Shown piece after piece: positions 1 through 13,832 of a stretch of DNA of 64,000 nt (the first letter of the stretch is position 1; each line of letters starts with the position of its first letter). The notes under the pieces are model-generated. The model was not told where the DNA came from and did not search any database. It was given only the letters and a program-made list of their open reading frames with translations. A program made the translations under genes and the position numbers. The DNA is from Gavia stellata (taxonomy: Eukaryota > Chordata > Aves > Gaviiformes > Gaviidae). Where the stretch lies: assembly GCF_030936135.1 (NCBI RefSeq), contig NC_082595.1:89890451-89954450 (forward strand). The letters run 5' to 3'.

Positions 1-2448
1 GCTGAGGTCACTTTCTCACACGTCTGCAACTGTTCCTTCTCCCCAAAGCATCTTCAGACATTCTTTTCATTAATCATTTAATAATTTTCCATGTTTTTAT
101 TATCCTCTTTGAGGGTTTTTGATTTTCCAATTTACTTTCTCCTGTGCTTTATTAAACTATAGCATGCTTAGCTTTCTCCAAAGCTCAACATGAGAATTGA
201 ATGAGAATGGGTGAGCCCATAAGCTCTCAACAGTGCTCTCAAGAGAATTAGAAGCACATATTGTTAGAAACATGGCATCTTTGTTCGATTTATCCAGAAA
301 TTACTCAGTAGTTCTGTGTGGCCTGAAAACACATCAAGAAGTTACAAAATGCAGAGTAAATGTATCTAAAGTACACGTCAGGCACCGAGATTTTTGGTAA
401 TAAACCAATAAAGAAAGGAGGACGCTGTGCACCCTTAGGTAGACTAATGGGAAGGAATATTACTACCTTAACAAACTTTTCATAGTATCCAGCCCGAGTC
501 TTTTTAGCTGCAGAGTAAGCAAAAAATAATCTGATTTCTTCTTGCACTTCCTAAATGAACAAAGAGAACAACTGATCATTATCTTCTTTAATAGCGCCCT
601 TTTACATAATGAAAGACTTCTCATGTTCCCCACTCACGTAGCCAGTGCTCTGAAACTTTCTTCATTTCCTAAACTGCATGTTCCCTTTGCTGCCCTCTGA
701 ATTCCTTCCAGTAAGTCCACATTTACAGCCAAGGACAACGCCTGAAAGTAGGTGCAGTATTTCAGCCAGTCTCACCCCTGCCAAGAAGAGAAGTGTAATT
801 AATCCCCATTTTACAAATAATGCTGTTGTTCAGAATTTTTTTGAAATGGCAAATATCTCTTTGGTACATAACAGAATCACACTGTAACCCAATAACCTTT
901 GTTTCCAAATATCACCCCGAGGGACTTGGTGGGGCTCTGCTACCTGGCCAGCTGCTGCCTATCTCCATTTCACATTTAATTTCTCAGCCACAAGAGCAGC
1001 ATTTTGTGCCATTCATTACTTTCGCTTAAGGAATGAGGGAAATGCCCGGCTTGTTACACCACTTAGGAATAGCCCGCAGTTTTCATGCCTTAATTCAAGC
1101 CCCTTGTTTTTTGCAATATTTATTCACTGCATGACTCCATCCCCAGAAGAAGATGCATGCTGTTACACTGTCTGTGATAAAACAGTTCTGAAAAGCAAAA
1201 TCCTCCTTGCTGTCATGAAGTTCAGTTTTATTGCCAGCCACGGCATATGGGAAAAAAGTCATGCTCAGCCTCTGTGTGGGTGATGCAGAAGGTAAAATCT
1301 GAAAAGGAAACCGGAGGAAACTGGGATGCGTGTTACTACAAGACAGAGATAAACATGAGACAGACCAAATGGTTAAAGCAGGCATATATAAGGTGTCCAG
1401 GATCTTGTCCAGGTAGTTGACATGAAACAGATTATATGGCATTAAAAATTAAAAAACCATAAAGCTTACTTCAAGTATTACTTTGCGCAAACAGTCTGGG
1501 AATGAGATGGAAGAAAAGCGGCCTTTCATTATGTCCAGGAGATGAACAACTTTGTTCTGGTGAACCCAGGGAAGAAAACTCAAAATTCAAAGTCTTTCAG
1601 AGGAATAGCATGTTCAGGTCAACACCCTGAGCTCACTTTGGGCACCTGCAAAAACAAATAAGTCATGGAGCATACAAATTACTTGATGCCCACCTGGAAC
1701 GTCATGTACAAGGCAAGGCAGTCTCCGGCATGTCTCCCTGAAAACTGCATGACTGTAGTCATGACCTGAGGTAGCATAAGCAAGGTCTGCATCTACCAAA
1801 ATATTTACATCATTAGGTACAGTTTTGGAATATACTAGGCTCTCTGGTTAAGAGACTTATTGTCCTTTTGTTGGTGCACCTTCTAGTTATTCCATATTTA
1901 CTATTTATCATCTTTGTGCTACCTCCTCTTGACACCATTGAGGTCAGCTTGTCCAAATCTGTCCTGCAATTTCCTACACGTTTTCAAAGCCATTCTGAAA
2001 GAGAAGAAAGCTGAAGCCAGGGCATTTCATCCAGTCCTAACCTGTTGCAGCAAAGTCCTGCAGAAAAGGCACATTTTTAATATCTCTACCTGTCATTAAA
2101 TGAAATTTTCTCTTTGAGGTATTTCTCTTTCTGTGCTTGTTTGCAAATATGGCACCAATGTGGCACTGACATCTGCTTGGCTTCCACACAAAATAATCCC
2201 ACTGAACCCCAGGGGTGAAATTCAATCCCACTACAGTAAAAAAAAAGACATGTTCTCCATTGACTCACCTGGGTACAGCATTTCACCAATGAGACTATAT
2301 TAGCACAAACAGTTAAGCTAAGCACAATAGTTTGCAAATACAGACGTAATTCTAGTTAAGGTTTGAGGATATTTTACACATATTTAGGAAGAAAAATAAT
2401 GCATGTGTACGGTGCTACACAATATTCTCTAAACATTGTTGAAGCACA
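1..2448. other. Intergenic DNA, no recognisable gene
   Basis: Only short frames of 60-115 codons without family resemblance. In human the next gene after KBTBD11 is MYOM2. I looked for its first coding exons on the minus strand and did not recognise them. Confidence 0.6.
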
Positions 2449-3167
2449 AACAGAGGCTGGGCGGAAAATGGATTGAGAGCAGACCTGAGGAGAAGGACTT
2501 GGTGGTGTTGGTTGACAAGAAGCTCAACACGAGCCGGCAGTGTGTGCTTGCAGCCCAGGAAGCCAACCGTATCCTGGGCTGCACCAAAAGAAGCGTGACC
2601 AGCAGGTCGAGGGAGGTGATTCTCCTCCTCTGCTCTCGTGAGACCCCACCTGGAGTACTGCATCCAGCTCTGGGGCCCCTAACATAGGAAGGACAGGGAC
2701 CTGTTGGAGCGAGTCTAGAGGAGGCACACAAAGATGATCAGAGGGCTGGAGCACCTCTCCTATGAGGACAGGCTGAGAGAGTTGGGGTTGTTCAGCCTGG
2801 AGAAGAGAAGACTCCAGGGAGACCTTATAGCAGCCTTCTAGTACCTGAAGGGGGCCTACAAGAAAGCTGGAGAGGGACTTTTACAAGGGCAAGTAGTGAT
2901 AGGACAAGGGGTAATAGCTTTAAGCTGAAAGAGGGTAGGTTTAGATTAGATATAAGGAAGAAATTCTTCTCCATGAGGGTGGTGAGGCCCTTGAACAGGT
3001 TGCCCAGAGAAGTTGTGGATGCCCCAACCTTGGAAGTGTTCAAGGCCAGGTTGGACAGGGCTTTGAGTGACCTGGTCTAATGGAAGGTGTCCCTGCCCAT
3101 GGCAGGGAGGTTGGAACTAGATGATCTTTAAGGTCACTTCCAACCCAAACTATTCTATGATTCTATT
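2449..3167 (+). mobile_element. CR1 LINE, 5'-truncated, degraded
   Basis: Plus-oriented CR1 end. The protein-coding remnant reads EEKDLVVLVDKKLNTSRQ in the first part, then several in-frame stops and frameshifts. The 3' UTR closes with the diagnostic GATGATCTTTAAGGTCACTT and a tail of ATTCTATGATTCTATT. This is an older copy than those at 13 and 39 kb, judged by its decay, and comes from a different CR1 subfamily with the ATTCTATG rather than GATTCTGTG tail. Confidence 0.9.
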
Positions 3168-4254
3168 CAAATGCAGAAAAAAACCCAAACAATGTGACAC
3201 AGAATAATAATGCCTTTGATGAATTGGTTATGGTCTTAAAGAGTCAGTGTATTTTATGTAAGCTGCAACGACCCCTTTGAACAGCAGAGAACATTTAGTT
3301 ACCCCAATTTGTCCCTTGAATGGTATCCAGAGGGAAGAACAGTGGGAACAGTGAGGAAACTCAGCCTGCGGACAGGCAGAGAGAAAGGCCCTTTTGTGCG
3401 GCAGTAGAGGCAATATCCCACACGCTCACTTTCACACACGGACAAAGGAGGAAGGATAACACTTATGTCTTCTGTTTTTTCTACTTTTTTCCAAGGTCTG
3501 CATCACAAAATCCCTCCCAGGCAAGTTGTCAGCAAAGAGGAAGCATCCTGCCTGCAGAGGCCCAGCCTGGGAGATTAGTGATACCACTGACCACAAACCC
3601 GACACAGCAAGAGAAACTGCTGTGATAGGAAGCAGTAGAGGAGAGGTCTGAAAACCGACTGTGTGAGCAAATAATAAATACAGCTGCCACTTTAATCATT
3701 GCATCAAGTTTCCAATGATGAGCTCGATTCACCATGCTGCTGAAACAGTATGGGATGCCAGAGGAACTCCGCAGTATTCAATGGAGAATCTGGGGTGAAT
3801 TAAAGCTGAAGTAAAACTAGCATGGCAAAGTTAAATAAAAGTCTAATCCTGTACACCACACTGAGTTGCTCCTGCATTTTGACTTCACTTGTTAAGCAAG
3901 ACAGATGCACAGCAACAACTCGGCTTCTCTGCTGAGAGGAATGTGAGCTCCAGGAGATCGGAGAGACCACAAAAGACATCGCTGCCTGCAGTGATGGCGG
4001 CCCACAGCTGAGCAAGGGCCAACCACATTGGATTTTATCCCTGATCCCAGAGCCTTTTGCATTAAAACTCTGCTGCATAAAGAACTGAACAACAGTGAGA
4101 GCAGGGACCGGAGTCTGAACCTGTCTGCAGCAAACCGCAGTGTCCAGCACCTTCTTGTGTCACATCTCTCGTGCCCTGTGTCTCTCAGCATCATCGCACT
4201 GTCGTGACAAGAGGGGATGAGACTGCCTTCAGCCTGAAGGTTCTGGGACAGTAT

Positions 4255-4306
4255 GGTTTTAAACTTCTTAAAGTATAAAAGGTTTTAAACTTCTTAAAGT
4301 ATAAGA
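4255..4306. repeat. 26-bp tandem duplication
   Basis: Two adjacent 26-bp copies, 4255-4280 and 4281-4306, differ at one base. Each begins GGTTTTAAACTTCTTAAAGT. It is a recent local duplication in intergenic DNA. Confidence 0.95.
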
Positions 4307-4551
4307 GGCACCAGGAGAGGTCTTAGTGACAACACTATTAAGAAACGGTATGGCAGCACAACTGCCACAGACTTTAAAGGGATGGAGCCAGTCTCACATT
4401 GAAAATAGTCATTTTAGGCAGCTAATCCAAGGGATGAATGTGCATTGTAAATCACAGTGAGCTGAAGCACTTCTGTTCCAGAGAAAGACGAGATTTGGGA
4501 CAAACCCCAATTTTGTGCTCACTGCCACCCCCTGTAAGCATACCAATCATT

Positions 4552-4597
4552 GTGATGATCTTCAGGGTCTTTTCCAATGTAAATTATTCTATGAAAC
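4552..4597 (+). mobile_element. CR1 3'-tail fragment
   Basis: About 46 bp match the CR1 terminal region: TGATGATCTTCAGGGTCTTT followed by an ATTATTCTATGA-type tail. It is a very short, decayed insertion or remnant. The adjoining sequence is not recognisably CR1. Confidence 0.6.
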
Positions 4598-7500
4598 TAA
4601 TTCATCAGCATCAGCCTTTTTTCCAGGCACACTCAAACCACTTATCGCCACCAAATTGCAGACTGAGTCTAAGTGCCCTGAGAACCTAAATGCCCCCTTG
4701 GGCACAACTGAAAAAGTACAGCACTATCATACAGCTCCACATTTACATTATCTCCATGTGCCATCCACGTCCACCAACTAGGCCTGTGACACTTACAAGT
4801 TCTCATTCAGCCAGACCTCTCAGAACCTCCTTTTTGGGTCAGGATCTGCACCAAATGCAGGGAGAGAGATTAGCCCTGTGTATCACAGGCAACTTGTCAG
4901 AGATTTAATGTAAATGAGGGAAAAATAGTTTCATCCCTTTTCTCTGCCCAGGGAAATGTGAACTCTTATCACCACAACCCCTTGATACAACCAGCAGTCT
5001 AGAAGGTTTTCTAGATGCCTTTCTCAGTCTTTTCTCTGCCAACCGCTATATATGGCATTAAATAATGAAATAGCTGATGGACAGTGACAGGGAAATAACA
5101 CCATAGCCTAGTTTGGAGAGTAGTCACTGGGAGAGAAGGTGAATGCATTCCTGACAGCTGTTCAGTGACTCTTTCAAGATCTTTTAAAAATAATCTGGAG
5201 TATTGATGTATCCAAGCCTTTTGATGACTTAAGCTCTAAGGTTTCACCCATACCTAGTTTTGCTTTCCTAGTTAGCTCTACTGTGAAGCCTCCTTAAGTG
5301 AAACGCAGCTGATCCTGGCAGAAAACGTTGTGTTCTTAATTATAGCTTTGCACCTTTTCCCCTGGCCAGAATTGATCATACAAGCAGAAAACCCTTCTGC
5401 CAGTTTAATTCACTCCATCTACACCAGGCCATTCCGGTAATCAGCTGTCTTGCAAATGAAGACCAGAGTGCTTCAGAGACCGACCACACCATGTCCACAT
5501 TGCCTTTATATGAAGCATGAGTTCAGACAGGCTAAAACCCAACCTGTATATCCCTCAGCCATATGGATAAGTAGCTCAAGAGTTCTCCTAGGAAGGACAC
5601 CACCATCTAGTATGTGCTTCATAAGGGTCACTGACTTTAGCATGAAGAAATGTGGGAGAGATGGAGTTGGTTAGGAGGGGTTCAGGGTGTCAGGGGCTGC
5701 CCATGCAGCAGGGAACCGCAGCCTTCTGCGGAACTGAGTACTCTTGGCATGATTTCAAAAGCTGATGTGCTTCAGATATTGCCCAGAGAGCAGAAACAGC
5801 ATGGAAAGGCAGTAAGCTTGGCATCAGAGGTTTCTTCTGTAAATAGGATGTAGAGCTGTAACAAGGGCCACAAGTCCCTCTTTTACCATCCAACCACACA
5901 AGCCCCCACAGCCAATGTCTCTACCACTACTACAACCTACTTCTCCCCGCCTGCTCCCCTTCAGCCTCCCCTGCCTGCTGCTGCTGCTGCGGGAGCTGAT
6001 GGGAGCAGCACTCTGGGCAGTTAAACAAAGCCATGAGGCACAAGAAGGGTGGAAGAGCAGGCTACAGCTCCCAGCCCCTCTCCCTGCTCATTGCAGGCTG
6101 CTGGAGACATTGCCCTGGTGGCAGCAGCTTCAGCTCTGGATTTAAGCACTTTGGATCGACTGAAGGTAGAGACAGGGCAGGTTTGACACTCTCCTCCTGC
6201 ACAACTTCTATCTGACTGCACGTTATGCCATCAGTGTTTTTAAATTTAAATTAAGCCTGCAAAGGATAAGACCCAATGCTGCTTTGCCCAGCCATCCAAA
6301 ATTACAAACTCTTCCAAATCCTCAAAATGGTGAAAAAACAAACCATTTACATTTTTGTAAGCATTTCAGTCTTTCCTCCATACCCTGATCTGAAACCACA
6401 AAATACAAATGGTCTTCTTTTGATGCAACGACCGATTTCAAGGAAGCGCAATAGGTAACAGCAAACCAAATACCTGACCCAGGGGAGGCATTTGGGCAGG
6501 AGCCCCGCAGAGCTCTCAAACACTCAGGCTGTAAACCCTTCATCTGTCACTCTCAAGCCTCTGCTTTGTTTATGCTAGGAACTCGTAGAGTAGCAGTCAG
6601 CAATGCTGGCGAAGGAAACTGAAGGCTGGGTGTGGGAACAGGCCTTCTGTCCGAGCACAGTTCTTGTCTTCCCTCGACGCTTATGCACCAGTCATGTCTC
6701 ATCTACCGCAAGAGATGATTATCTCCCCTGCCTGTCCCAGCACTTCTGCACTGGCAGTATCACTTCATTATTTGTCAGCCAACCCACGGGTTCACATGTT
6801 TGTGCACATCTTGGCTGTCTTTTTCTTTACTACTGCTTGCTTCATTTAGATTTATATGCCACCTACTAGTAGTAAGGCAATAGTTTTGTTCCTTCTGTAA
6901 TAAAGTCATTTAGTTCTGGAAGAACTTGGTTTTTTAACAGTTGGAGGAACATTCATCAGAAGACTCAAAATACCATTTCTTTGTCCTGTGATATTTTTGA
7001 CTGATTTTTTTTACCCTCTTTTTTCCTATCTCCAATCCAGTTCCACTGATGTTTGCAATGGTCAGATAGACAACCCAACTTAAAATACTGCCACCAGCGC
7101 TTTAAATTCTGTCTCACATGGATCTCTTTGAGCTGGGTTAGCAAGCACAGTATGTACAATCCCAGCGGTGTCTTGGAGCTCTCTGGGCTAGATACCAAAC
7201 CCCACTATCATCATCATAATTCAACCAGTGATTGTAACCATGGGATATTTTATTTTAAAATATCTTGGAGTACGTGCAGTCACTGTCACCTAGGAGATGC
7301 TGAGTGAGTAGGAGTTTAGCCACAGATAATTTTGAAAAGTCATATTTTTCAGGGTGAATCAACTTACCCTTTCTTTAGCTGGGAAGCTGTCCATGTGACT
7401 ATTGTAAAATAAAACATGAGAAATAGTTTCTCCTGAAACTGTAGCTGCTTGCAACTGTGCTCACATCTGGCACTTTAAAAATAGTAGTAAAAGGAGTTGT

Positions 7501-10500
7501 GTAGAAGCAGAAAAGCGAAGAACAGTGTAACATGGAGACGCAACACAGAGGCTAAGGAAATTGCTGAAATCCCAGTTACTTAACAACAGACATAGAAGTG
7601 AAATCTGTGGTTCTTGTAGATAATTATGTAAGTTATTACCATTGGTGCTGTGCCCATAAAAACACTAGTGACTATAACAAAAATAAAAGTGTCTTGTGCA
7701 TGTAGTCTGCCTAGACACAAACTCTTGAGGGGGTAAAAAAAAAGTATCCTTTAAAACAAGGGATATTATAACCTCAAAAAAGGTGGAGAAAAAACAGAGC
7801 CTGTAGGCTTAGCTTTGTGTGTCAACACAAACATTGCCCTGCAGACAAATCTTTGTCTACTGCCCCTTAATTAAAGGAGCTGTCCCAGAGTTTTCCTAGA
7901 TCACAGAAACAAAGGAAAATAAAACTATATGGGGAGAGAGAAAACAATAAGGTCTCTGTTTCCTTCATGAAATTTACTGGGAGAACCACCTTTTTACTGC
8001 AGAGCCACGGGCCTTTTCTATTTACAAATTCAAAGCCCAGTGCTAAACTTTCGAAGATGCTTGTGCCAGGTTCTGTTTCCAATTACCTGCACGCTGTGTG
8101 GTTTCCTAAAGGGGGTTTCTGCCGAAACCATAATCAGCCTAAAGTAATAAATATCCACAAATGCCGGCTTGGATCAACAGGCTGTGCTCCATGTCTCCGG
8201 CAGCCCCATCCTGCCTGCAGGAAAATGCCTTCTTTACTGTCAAAAGAACCCAGCTAAGCTTCGATATATTTGGCTTTAATTTAGACGTAGGCCAGCAACC
8301 CAGGAAAAAAACTGGCAAGTGGACATAAGGGGAAACTGATAATAACTATTCTTTCTATAACACCTCTTAGTGGGTTTTCCCTCCTCCCAAACAGCTTGCA
8401 ATGGTGAATGGGAGAGGCTACACACGATGCTGGAGCACCCAGAAATAACAATCATCGGCCCTGTTTGCTAAAAACCACTATCTGTAGAGAATTTCCAGCT
8501 TAGGGACCTCCAAGTTTCCAGTTTTGAAAGGATGGGGAAGCTGTGTGCAGAAGGACTGCAGGAAGCAGCTCTTCTGGTAAGCAGGCTCTGCCCTTGAAAT
8601 GGAGCAAAGCACCCTTGCTATCTAGTTTGGATGAAGATGGAGTTGCTGCCTTGCCCAAGGGAACTGGCTAGGGTTGCCCCATACTTTGTTTTGAAATTTT
8701 AAACCAGAGATGCTGTGGCAATCACCAGCTGGCTGGCAGAAGCAAGAACTGACTGTTCAGTGAACTACACCACTGAAAACATTCAAAAGGTCTTGACACA
8801 GGGTGGCTAGTGCATTTTAGATATCCTTAAAACCTCAGATTCTTACATCTGCACATGGAAAGACACTGGCAAAAGTAAACCAGCAAGCAGATTTTCAGGA
8901 AGTACAAATCAGCGTTTTTCTGTTGACTTCCTGTATCCAGGTTTGCAGCCTTTAACAAAACCTATGAAATCTAATAAAGCTGCAACCCTTTCCAGGGAAT
9001 ACGTCTGGGTTTTTCTTTCCCACAAATATTAGGGGATTTAACTTTATTACACTTAATTTTTTAATTTTTTTTTACTGATAGAATTCTAAATTCTCTGAAG
9101 TCTACAAAAAGAAACACTTCAATGCTCTAACAAGATTTTATCCTTATAGGACTTCATCTGAAAGAGGAAAAAACCTGAGGTGTCACCTGTTTGAATTCAC
9201 ACAAAGGACTCTAACGACATGTTCAGTGCTTTTGACTGTTAGAGTTAAGACAAAGACATAATCAGCCCCAAAATCTTAAAAAGTTAAAGGTAAAAAAGTT
9301 AAAATTTGAACATTTGTAACCTTAATTATAGGCAGACTATGAAGTACTTAACTTCATTTCAGATAAAAGGAGCAGAGAAGAGACTGCGAGGAAGTTCTCC
9401 ACTTTTTCATTGCATTTCTCTCCAGACTACATGTCCTGCTATGAGTGTAAAATACATGGGCAAGAGGTGAAGGTAGAGGAATAGCCACAGCAGCGGTATT
9501 ACCATTCCCGAACTGTGTATGCCTGTGTATTAACTCACCTGGTTCCTCTGCCGCAGACAACTGTGCATCAACAGAAAGGCAGGCGTCCCGCTGCCTTTGG
9601 CCTGGCTTCAGGGGCAAAGGGTGCTGCAAAAGGCCACAAATAGGGACCAAACTAGCAACAGTTTCACTACACCTTTTTTACTCTGTTCAGCTCCACAGGA
9701 AGAGAATATTCTCTTCACATGGAGCAAACACAGTAAAAAAATGAAACAGTAAAATAATGCACTCTGCAGTACGAGCCAATATTCCCATAGTGCTTTACTG
9801 ATGCAAAAAATACATTTATCTCCAATACCTGATGGGATGAATCATCTTTCTCTGCCTCCCTGTCCCCACTTTTCAGAAAAAACTGACACTTAAACAGCTT
9901 TTCCCTGGTAATAAATGGAAGTTTATGGCAGAATCAGAAATAAAACTAGGTCTTCCTAATGCCTGTATTTCATATTGCATGAGGAGCAGAAACTAACCGT
10001 AATTCCGTTTTTCACTCATTGCTCATAGATACCTGTCTTTTTCTTTTTTTGACTGAATGTGTGCTAGCATATATAGGAGTCAGAAAAATTTTAACAGGGA
10101 ACTGTTTCCCAGGTAATTTGCACCTACGATGTCTTCTTGCTGAGAATGCTTCGCTCAAGCCTCCTTTTGCTCCCCACACTCTCTTCCCCCTCCGCTGCCC
10201 CATCAGCCACACACAGCAATGCAGGGAGTCCCTGCGTAGCTCTGTGGAAGATGAACTGCTGCAGTCATTCAACTGGCTGGGCTCATTTGCCTTTTTTAGT
10301 GCCCACAGAGAGCAGGGCAAGTTCAAAATAAGTGAACCTATTGCCTGGAACCCTTTGCTTTTAAACTGTGCATGAGGAAGCCCTGGGACCGATGAGGAAA
10401 CCTACAGTACATTCCAGCTGCTTCAAATACAGTAGCAACATCAAGAGTAGCCAATGCAAATACTGGTTTTTTCACTGCCCCTTCAAAAATAACTTCTTTT

Positions 10501-12205
10501 ACAAGTTCTCTTTTACCACATGTAAGCTGAGCTATTTTCTTGGCTTTCGGGAATGAAGGGCAACCTTGTAATTTGAGTAAGAGGAAGGTTGAACTGCGCT
10601 CTCCCCAGAGACCTACAAAAGAGTAACAACTGAGCTGCTGCGCCTCTCTTGTTCTTGGGAAAGGGAATATACAGCTTCGCTCCTTTCTGCGGGCACTGAG
10701 CCAGGCAGTCTGGTCAGGAAAGCAGCGGGAGCCAGAACGACTTCTGTTCCCCGTGTCCCTCCAGTCATTGCTTACAATGGGGAGTATCAGGTGAGCAGCC
10801 TCTGCTCCTTCCTCTTCTTGGCTGGAGGCACAATGCCCCTTTCTAGACTGGGATAAAAGCATGTTGTAGGCATACATAGTGATATGTATATTGATATACG
10901 CCTATACGCTGATAGCCTGCTTGAAAAGTCATAGCAATGACAGCAAGTAGGTTAAGTTAAATGACATTAGCACTTCAAAGTTAGCTGAATTAGAGATTTG
11001 TCTGGACTAGGCTTTTCAAACAAACATTACATAAATCAATACGCACTATCATCATACCTTTATGCTCCAATTCTGTCAAAGGCAAACCAGAGTTGGACAT
11101 AGCCGGAATCTATATTTAAATAACACTTGGTTAACTGAAGTAGTGCTTAATAAGAAGCTGCTGATGAATTAAGGCGATTCTCTCAAACTTTTCCATCAGT
11201 ATTTTGACACTTCACTTTGTTTTAGGAGGGACTAATAGAGTACTGCACCTCACATCATATCACACAACATATTTAATTTGATTGTGAAGTCGCAGGCAGT
11301 ATTTGCTTTCAAAAGATACATAGGAGCACAGAACTAGAGTAAGAACTCAAAGCAAAGAGGTTCAACTTCTCCTAATTAGCCTGTGGAAGTTCCCACACAG
11401 CATCGCTCGCAGTCCAGGAGCTCTCTCATGAACCTGCATGATTTTGATTTTTCCTGATGGTTTAAATTATATTTTTAAGAAGACCCTCTGCCTGCCTAGA
11501 ACTTCATTATGATCTAAAAAGAGGCTGGCAATGATGGCAATAATGGATTTTCTTATTTGCATTCCCTAAAGTTAAGATATTTTTAACCTCAGCTTTTATT
11601 CTAATCAAGTTTCAGCATCTTCTTTAATTAGAAAAATATGGGAGAGACATATAATCCATCACTGCAGATGGCAGATTCACTTACCTGTGCAGAATGGGTA
11701 AAAATTTGCTGCAGATTTTCTACTCACAAACTCTGCAGTGTTTTTTCACATGTGCAAAGAACTGCAAAGCAGCAGAGGGAGAGGAAAAAAAACCAAACAA
11801 CCCCTTCATCTGTAATGCACTAACAAGCTGTCAATAAATTAGGCCCTGCCCACTGAGCTAATGGTTTCTAAATGATGTGGGAATTAACTTAATTCTTAAT
11901 TCTTGCCTTAAGTCTGCATTATGACTAATTTAATTGCTCACAACTTTTATTTATTTCCTTAGGAAGCAAACAGCTCATGGTTTATTGTACCATTCTGCCA
12001 AGGAGCAGATGGATTAAGTCCTCCCCACTTCATCTAGAAACTTAGGGCTTTATTAGAGGAAAAAATTAGCAGGCTAAGGAAAGAAAGTCTGCCTCCCGAA
12101 GAAAGGAAAAGGAGTTTCATTGGTTTCCAGTAGGTAATTTTTCTAAATTCACAGACCCTCTGTATGACCCATTGGTGTATTTAAGCAGAGAGAGAAATAC
12201 ACACA

Positions 12206-12426
12206 ACCTGCAAAGAACAAAAAAAAAAAAAAAGAGAGAGAAAGAGAAGGAAAATAGAGGGGGGAAAGAGAGGGGAAAAAAAGAGAGGATGAAATGAGAA
12301 AAAAAGGGAATGGAGAAAAACAGAAAGAAAAAAGTAAAATAGAAAGAAAAAAGAAAAAGAAAGAAAAAGGGAAAAAAGAAAAAGAAAGAAAAAGTTAAAA
12401 AAGAAAAAAGGAAGGGTAGAAAAAGA
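12206..12426 (+). repeat. Polypurine (GAAA-rich) tract
   Basis: About 220 bp consisting almost wholly of A and G on the plus strand, with only a few isolated C or T. It begins with a run of A, then GAGAG and GAAA-type units. Long homopurine tracts can form triplex (H-DNA) structures. The apparent Phe-rich minus frame is an artefact of composition. Confidence 0.9.
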
Positions 12427-13015
12427 CATCACCTTCCAAACTCTCCCTGCATAAGCTGCTCACTGGGGAATTCATCGAGAACTGGCACTGCCACTAAGAG
12501 AATACAATGATGAAGGGCACTCTGGTAAGGCTGCCAGGCATATATCTTTTCCTCTCTCCTTCTCAAGGACTTCACATCAGGACAGCTGTTATTCAGAGGG
12601 TACTCATTCAGCTCTTTTCTGTCATTGCTTACAGCTGGAGTGACCTGCCAAGCAGGTGTCACTGTAGTGTCAGACCATGCTCCCTGTCCTCAGCAGCTGA
12701 GCTTGCTCACTAACAGTTGTTCCCGGTGGTATTTATGAGATGCAGATGCTCTTCACACTCATTTCAAAAAGAAGCCTGAAGGTACTGCTACATCCGAGTA
12801 ATAAATGCCTATTGCTCCCCTGACCTACTTTTAGCCACATAGGTTTTTTTAGTCTATGAATGCTTTCTCTTCTGTTTACAGGTGCCTAGACAACACAATC
12901 CTGAACCAGGACTGGGGTTTGTTTCTAGGCAAGGTCCCAGCATTAATAGTTACTAACTTGAGTTGCTTTTGTCTCCACCCACAATGGGTACATATGTCTA
13001 CAGGTTGTGAACTTA

Positions 13016-13832
13016 TCACAGAATCACGGAATGACTAAGGTTGGAAAAGACCTGTAAGATCATCAAGTCCAACCATCAACTAACACCACCATGCCCATTA
13101 AACCATGTCCCACAATGCCACATCCACACGTTCCTTGAACACCTCCAGTGAGGGTGACTCCACCATTTCCCTGGGCAGCTTATTCCAGTGTCTCACCACT
13201 CTCTCAGTAAAGAAATTTTTCCTAATATCCAGCCTGAACCTCCCCTGGTGCAACTTGAGGCCATTTCCTCTTGTCCTGTCGCTAGCCACTTGGGAGAAGA
13301 GACCAACACCCACCTCTCTGCAACCCCCTTTCAGGTAATTGTAGAGAGTGATGAGGTCTCCCCTCAGCCTCCTCTTTTCCAGGCTAAGCAACCCCAGTTC
13401 CCTCAGCTGCTCCTCATAAGAATTGTGCTCCAGACCCCTCACCAGCTTCGTCGCCCTTCTCTGGACACACTCCAGCACCTCAATGTCCTTCTTGTAGTGA
13501 GGGGTCCAAAACTGAACACAGGATTCGAGGTGCGGCCTCACCAGTGCCGAGTACAGGGGCATGATCACCTCCCTAGTCCTGCTGGCCACAGTTTCTGATA
13601 CAGTCCAGGATGCCGTTGGCCTTCTTGGCCACCTGAGCACACTGCTGGCTCATATTCAGCCGGCTGTCAATCAACACCCCAAGGTCCTTTTCTGCGGGGG
13701 AGCTTTCCAGACACTCATCCCCAATCCTGTAGCGTTGCATGGGGTTGTTGTGGCCAAAGTGCAGGACCCGGCTCTTGGCCTTGTTGAACCTCATACAATT
13801 GGCCTCGGCCCATCCATCCAGCCTGTCCAATT
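13016..13832 (-). mobile_element. CR1 LINE, 5'-truncated, frameshifted
   Basis: Minus-oriented CR1 of about 0.8 kb, with its 3' tail at 13016. Two overlapping minus frames hold the C-terminal part of the reverse-transcriptase ORF: 13573-13830 ([18 protein letters not shown] region) and 13098-13640 ([19 protein letters not shown] to the end). A frameshift separates them near 13.6 kb. Truncation near 13832 removes everything upstream, including the catalytic box. It is close to the 39-kb copy and lacks the T-rich tract of the 29- and 54-kb copies. Confidence 0.92.

Larger units (their letters stand above)
3168..12205. other. Intergenic DNA, no recognisable gene
   Basis: Nine kilobases with only the CR1 scrap at 4552 and the 26-bp duplication at 4255. 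A 179-codon minus frame at 10338-10877 is the longest frame and shows no domain, membrane segment or repeat that would support a gene. Confidence 0.6.

Noticed and set aside
10338-10877. 179-codon minus-strand frame
   Set aside because: No recognisable domain, no splice or promoter context, and about one frame of this length is expected by chance across six frames of 64 kb.
12181-12432. Phe/Leu-rich minus-strand frame resembling a membrane protein
   Set aside because: It is the complement of the polypurine tract; the hydrophobic look comes from base composition.
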